DNA of 8,635 nucleotides from Bacillota bacterium (GTDB lineage Bacteria; Bacillota; Limnochordia; Darwinibacteriales; Darwinibacteriaceae). Below, one piece after another: positions 6,417 through 8,635 of the stretch. The translations under genes and the position numbers were made by a program. The stretch lies in assembly GCA_012799535.1 (NCBI GenBank), contig JAAZLB010000146.1, forward strand, positions 1-8,635, in the 5' to 3' direction. The notes under the pieces are model-generated. The model was not told where the DNA came from and did not search any database. It saw only the letters and a list, made by a program, of their open reading frames with translations. Every line of letters begins with the position of its first letter. Within the stretch, counting starts at the first letter, position 1.

Positions 6417-7726
6417 TCGTTTCTCTCCTTAGTCACGAGCATTATCGGAGTGCCTACAAAACCGTATTCTTGCCTAATTCGGTTTTCTAAATAACGTTCA
6501 TAGGAAAAATGCATAAGATCCTTGCGGTTTACGTGCAAAACAAAGACGGGTGGTGCCACCTGAACCTGAGAACCATAGAAAATCTTTAAGCGCACACCTT
6601 TGTCACTAGGGGGTTGATTCATTGCCATGGCATCATGAATAATCTCATTAACCCTGCCTGTAGAAAGGCGCATATAACGTGCTTCATTTACTTCCATGGC
6701 CAGATCCAAAAGCTGATACACCCTTTGACCTGTAAGAGCAGAAATGAAGATAATGGGAGCATAACTTAGAAACTGCAAACCCTGCCGTAAATCCAGCTCA
6801 AAATCGCGCATGGTGTTCGTCTCTTTTGGAACCAAATCCCACTTGTTCACTGCAATGATAATACCCCGACCTTTTTCATGGGCGTAACCAGCGATTTTTT
6901 TGTCTTGCTCTGTTAGCCCCTCTGTTCCATCAATCATAACTACTGTCACATCGCTACGATCTACTGCCCCTAAGGTCCGAACAACGCTGTAATACTCTAA
7001 ATCCTCTTCAACCTTACTACGACGGCGTAGACCTGCAGTATCAATGAGGGTTAAGTCTTGATCGCCATATGCGAATTTGGTATCAATGGCATCGCGGGTA
7101 GTACCAGCAATCTCAGAGACAATCACCCGCTCTTCCCCTAAGATTTTGTTAACCAGAGAAGATTTACCCACGTTAGGACGCCCCACAATGGCAAGTTTAA
7201 GTGAATCATCAGGAGCAACATCTGCTTCACTAGGAAAATGTTTAACCACTTCATCCAAAAGATCCCCTACATTTCGTCCGTGCTCCGCGGAAACTAAAAT
7301 AGGCTCACCTAAACCAAGACGGTAAAAATCCGTGGCATACTCCCAAGGGTTATTAAGAGCTTCCACCTTATTCACGCACAACACCACCGGCTTTTGATGG
7401 CGCCGTAAAATCTCAGCGATTTCCTCATCGATTCCAGTCAATCCAGCTCGGCCATCCACAACAAAAATGATCACGTCTGCCTGATCCAAGGCAACCATAG
7501 CCTGCCAGCGGACTTGCCTTGTAATTACATCATCTTCAGAATCTATGCCGCCAGTATCGATTAAAGTAAAATACTTATTCAACCATTCTCCATCACCATA
7601 AAGGCGATCCCTTGTTACACCTGGTTGGCCCTCCACAATAGCGGTGCGCTGGCGAGTAATGCGGTTAAAGAGGGTGCTCTTTCCCACATTAGGGCGTCCC
7701 ACAATGGCCACAATTGGTTTACTCAT
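6413..7726 (-). CDS. der: Ribosome biogenesis GTPase Der (EngA)
   Basis: Essential tandem-domain GTPase that binds ribosomal RNA and matures the 50S subunit. From the ATG at 7726 it has 437 residues, matching Bacillus Der (436). First G domain: GRPNVGKS (10-17), DTGG (57-60) and NKVE (119-122, glutamate instead of the usual NKxD aspartate). Second G domain: GRPNVGKS (182-189), DTAG (229-232) and NKWD (294-297). The remainder, about 345-437, is the KH-like RNA-binding domain. A TTG in the same frame at 7753 would add nine residues but lies on the far side of the purine-rich ribosome site GAGGAGAGG, while MSKPIVAIVGRPNVGKS is the familiar N-terminus. It is coupled to plsY downstream. Upstream, 86 bases holding two small hairpins separate it from the 57-residue gene. 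Confidence 0.97.
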   Translation of the reverse strand: MSKPIVAIVGRPNVGKSTLFNRITRQRTAIVEGQPGVTRDRLYGDGEWLNKYFTLIDTGGIDSEDDVITRQVRWQAMVALDQADVIIFVVDGRAGLTGIDEEIAEILRRHQKPVVLCVNKVEALNNPWEYATDFYRLGLGEPILVSAEHGRNVGDLLDEVVKHFPSEADVAPDDSLKLAIVGRPNVGKSSLVNKILGEERVIVSEIAGTTRDAIDTKFAYGDQDLTLIDTAGLRRRSKVEEDLEYYSVVRTLGAVDRSDVTVVMIDGTEGLTEQDKKIAGYAHEKGRGIIIAVNKWDLVPKETNTMRDFELDLRQGLQFLSYAPIIFISALTGQRVYQLLDLAMEVNEARYMRLSTGRVNEIIHDAMAMNQPPSDKGVRLKIFYGSQVQVAPPVFVLHVNRKDLMHFSYERYLENRIRQEYGFVGTPIMLVTKERNE

Positions 7727-7779
7727 TAAAAACCTCTCCTCAAAAGCCTTCAATCCTAGACTTGTTAGTTTCGCTATCT

Positions 7780-7808
7780 AGAGGATAAATCCTCCTCTGA
7801 CCCAGAGG
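7780..7808 (-). repeat. Two adjacent small hairpins upstream of der
   Basis: Five bases past the stop of the gene ending at 7813, the minus strand can form CCTCTG/CAGAGG (7794-7808, three-base loop) and then GAGGA/TCCTC (7781-7794, four-base loop). The two share one base; a longer second form (7780-7798) would exclude the first. No U-tract follows, so this is not a standard terminator. It could be an RNA-processing or attenuation element, or have no role. Confidence 0.35.
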
Positions 7809-7812
7809 GTGG

Positions 7813-7986
7813 TTAGTGGCGGATAATCACCAAAACGTCGTTTTTCAGGTCATGCACCGATGCCCCAAGTACCCTGCTAAGCAAAAATGCAAGCTCTGTT
7901 AACTCTTCCCGATCTTGGGCGTAAAAAATGGGGGCTCCGCCACCCACCTTTCCCTGATCTAATGTTACCACCGCTAATATTTCCAT
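7813..7986 (-). CDS. Small protein, capping complex subunit for YIEGIA (57 residues)
   Basis: Translating the minus strand from the ATG at 7986 gives 57 residues beginning MEILAVVTLD, with GGGAPIFYA in the middle (16-24) and ending HDLKNDVLVIIRH. From memory this matches the small family annotated as the capping complex subunit for YIEGIA, about 60 residues long with the same GGAP and HDLKN features. It has no signal peptide or membrane segment, so it is probably cytoplasmic. GGGAGG (7992-7997) lies five bases before the start, and the gap to the upstream YIEGIA gene is only 11 bases, so the pair should be co-expressed. The family name implies a complex with the YIEGIA protein; the biochemical role is not established to my knowledge. 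Confidence 0.82.
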   Translation of the reverse strand: MEILAVVTLDQGKVGGGAPIFYAQDREELTELAFLLSRVLGASVHDLKNDVLVIIRH

Positions 7987-7997
7987 AGTTTCCTCCC

Positions 7998-8635
7998 TTA
8001 GTCAAGCATTTTTCCTGCAGTTGAAGTTAGGGGCTTGCGGATCGCCCCTTCTAAAACAGGGACCCTACGAATGGCCGCGAGAAACGCCTCTGGATCAGGT
8101 TCAGAAGGGAGAAAGGCTATATGAAGATTGCCTGAATCAGGATCCCGCCTGACTAGGGGAACAAATTCCTGTTCGTCCACGTCCATATACACACCGATCA
8201 TGCTAGTTACGTCATAGGCAATGGCGTGCATTTGCCCCAAATTGGCTAAGGTCGCCTTAGCATTGGGACCGTGGGGCTGAATTAAAGCTCCCAAGCCCCG
8301 TTCTTCATAAACCTTTCGAGCTTCTTTGAGTCCTATATTCTTCATAGTCATATGGCCTACCATCAAGAATGGCCCCTCAAAGTGAATGGGAGCTAAATCC
8401 ACTTGGGCGATCTCACCAATTTTTTCGCCTTGCATCAATTGATTCAAGCCAACCGCCAAAATCACGCCTACAAGTGTGCTAGGAACTATCCTCCAGAATC
8501 CAAGAAAAGCTAGAGACTCCCCAGTAATGGCTATGCTTAAAGAAACCCAGATGGCCAAATAATTGCGTGCTTCAAAAACTCTCGCAATCCCCTCTATATA
8601 GGCACTACCCCTTTTCACCATCTCCGTTTCTTCCA
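7998..8635 (-). CDS. YIEGIA family membrane protein (5' end outside window)
   Basis: Named for the conserved motif, visible here as GSAYIEGIA. The reading frame stays open to the right edge (codons reading EETE precede the Met at 8621), and that Met has no properly spaced ribosome site, so the true start lies beyond the window and about 211 codons are seen. Numbered from that Met, residues around 22-40 and 46-63 are hydrophobic and look like membrane helices. A soluble domain of about 140 residues follows, ending KPLTSTAGKMLD. The family occurs mainly in spore-forming Firmicutes and its molecular function is unknown. In Bacillus the position beside der is held by yphB/seaA, reported in spore envelope work; whether that gene is homologous cannot be judged here. 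It is followed 11 bases on by its small partner gene. Confidence 0.85.
   Translation of the reverse strand, partial: EETEMVKRGSAYIEGIARVFEARNYLAIWVSLSIAITGESLAFLGFWRIVPSTLVGVILAVGLNQLMQGEKIGEIAQVDLAPIHFEGPFLMVGHMTMKNIGLKEARKVYEERGLGALIQPHGPNAKATLANLGQMHAIAYDVTSMIGVYMDVDEQEFVPLVRRDPDSGNLHIAFLPSEPDPEAFLAAIRRVPVLEGAIRKPLTSTAGKMLD

Noticed and set aside
7727..7753. TTG start adding nine residues to Der
   Set aside because: This stretch contains the ribosome binding site for the ATG at 7726, and the added residues do not belong to the conserved N-terminus.
1..8635. CRISPR arrays, insertion sequences, integrases, rRNA genes and prophage genes
   Set aside because: No repeat-spacer pattern, transposase or integrase motif, terminal inverted repeat or rRNA-like stretch was seen on either strand.

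Overview
All recognisable genes lie on the minus strand. Together they suggest a spore-forming, Gram-positive clostridial Firmicute, perhaps of the Desulfotomaculum/Peptococcaceae kind. The evidence is a full-length SpoIVA (spore-coat ATPase), the YIEGIA gene pair typical of spore-formers, strong AGGAGG-type ribosome binding sites with GTG and TTG starts, U-tract terminators and moderate GC. The genus cannot be fixed from this window.

Read in the direction of transcription (high to low coordinates): (1) a YIEGIA-family membrane protein, cut by the right edge, with a 57-residue partner gene (7813-7986) 11 bases downstream; (2) der (ribosome-assembly GTPase) and plsY (glycerol-3-phosphate acyltransferase), overlapping by 4 bases and closed by a terminator that begins inside the plsY stop codon; (3) spoIVA, with a sigma-E-like promoter, an obvious internal start and its own terminator; (4) lysC (aspartokinase), with a candidate promoter and a convincing internal start for a separate beta subunit; (5) a compact promoter-tRNA-Pro(GGG)-terminator cassette; (6) a secreted FG-GAP/VCBS propeller protein with a C-terminal copper-amine-oxidase-N-like domain; (7) the first 387 codons of a divergent elongation factor G (EF-G2/FusA2-like), cut by the left edge.

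The neighbourhood mixes growth functions (ribosome assembly, phospholipid synthesis, aspartate-family amino acids, translation) with sporulation functions (SpoIVA, probably the YIEGIA pair). der-plsY-spoIVA is a conserved firmicute cluster, but gpsA, which often sits between plsY and spoIVA, is absent here. No gene-free stretch exceeds 300 bases, and no mobile element, CRISPR array, pseudogene or foreign-looking segment was seen. The least understood part is the YIEGIA/57-residue pair. The most informative fine-scale signals are the lysC internal start, the spoIVA promoter/start arrangement and the altered G motifs of the EF-G paralogue.
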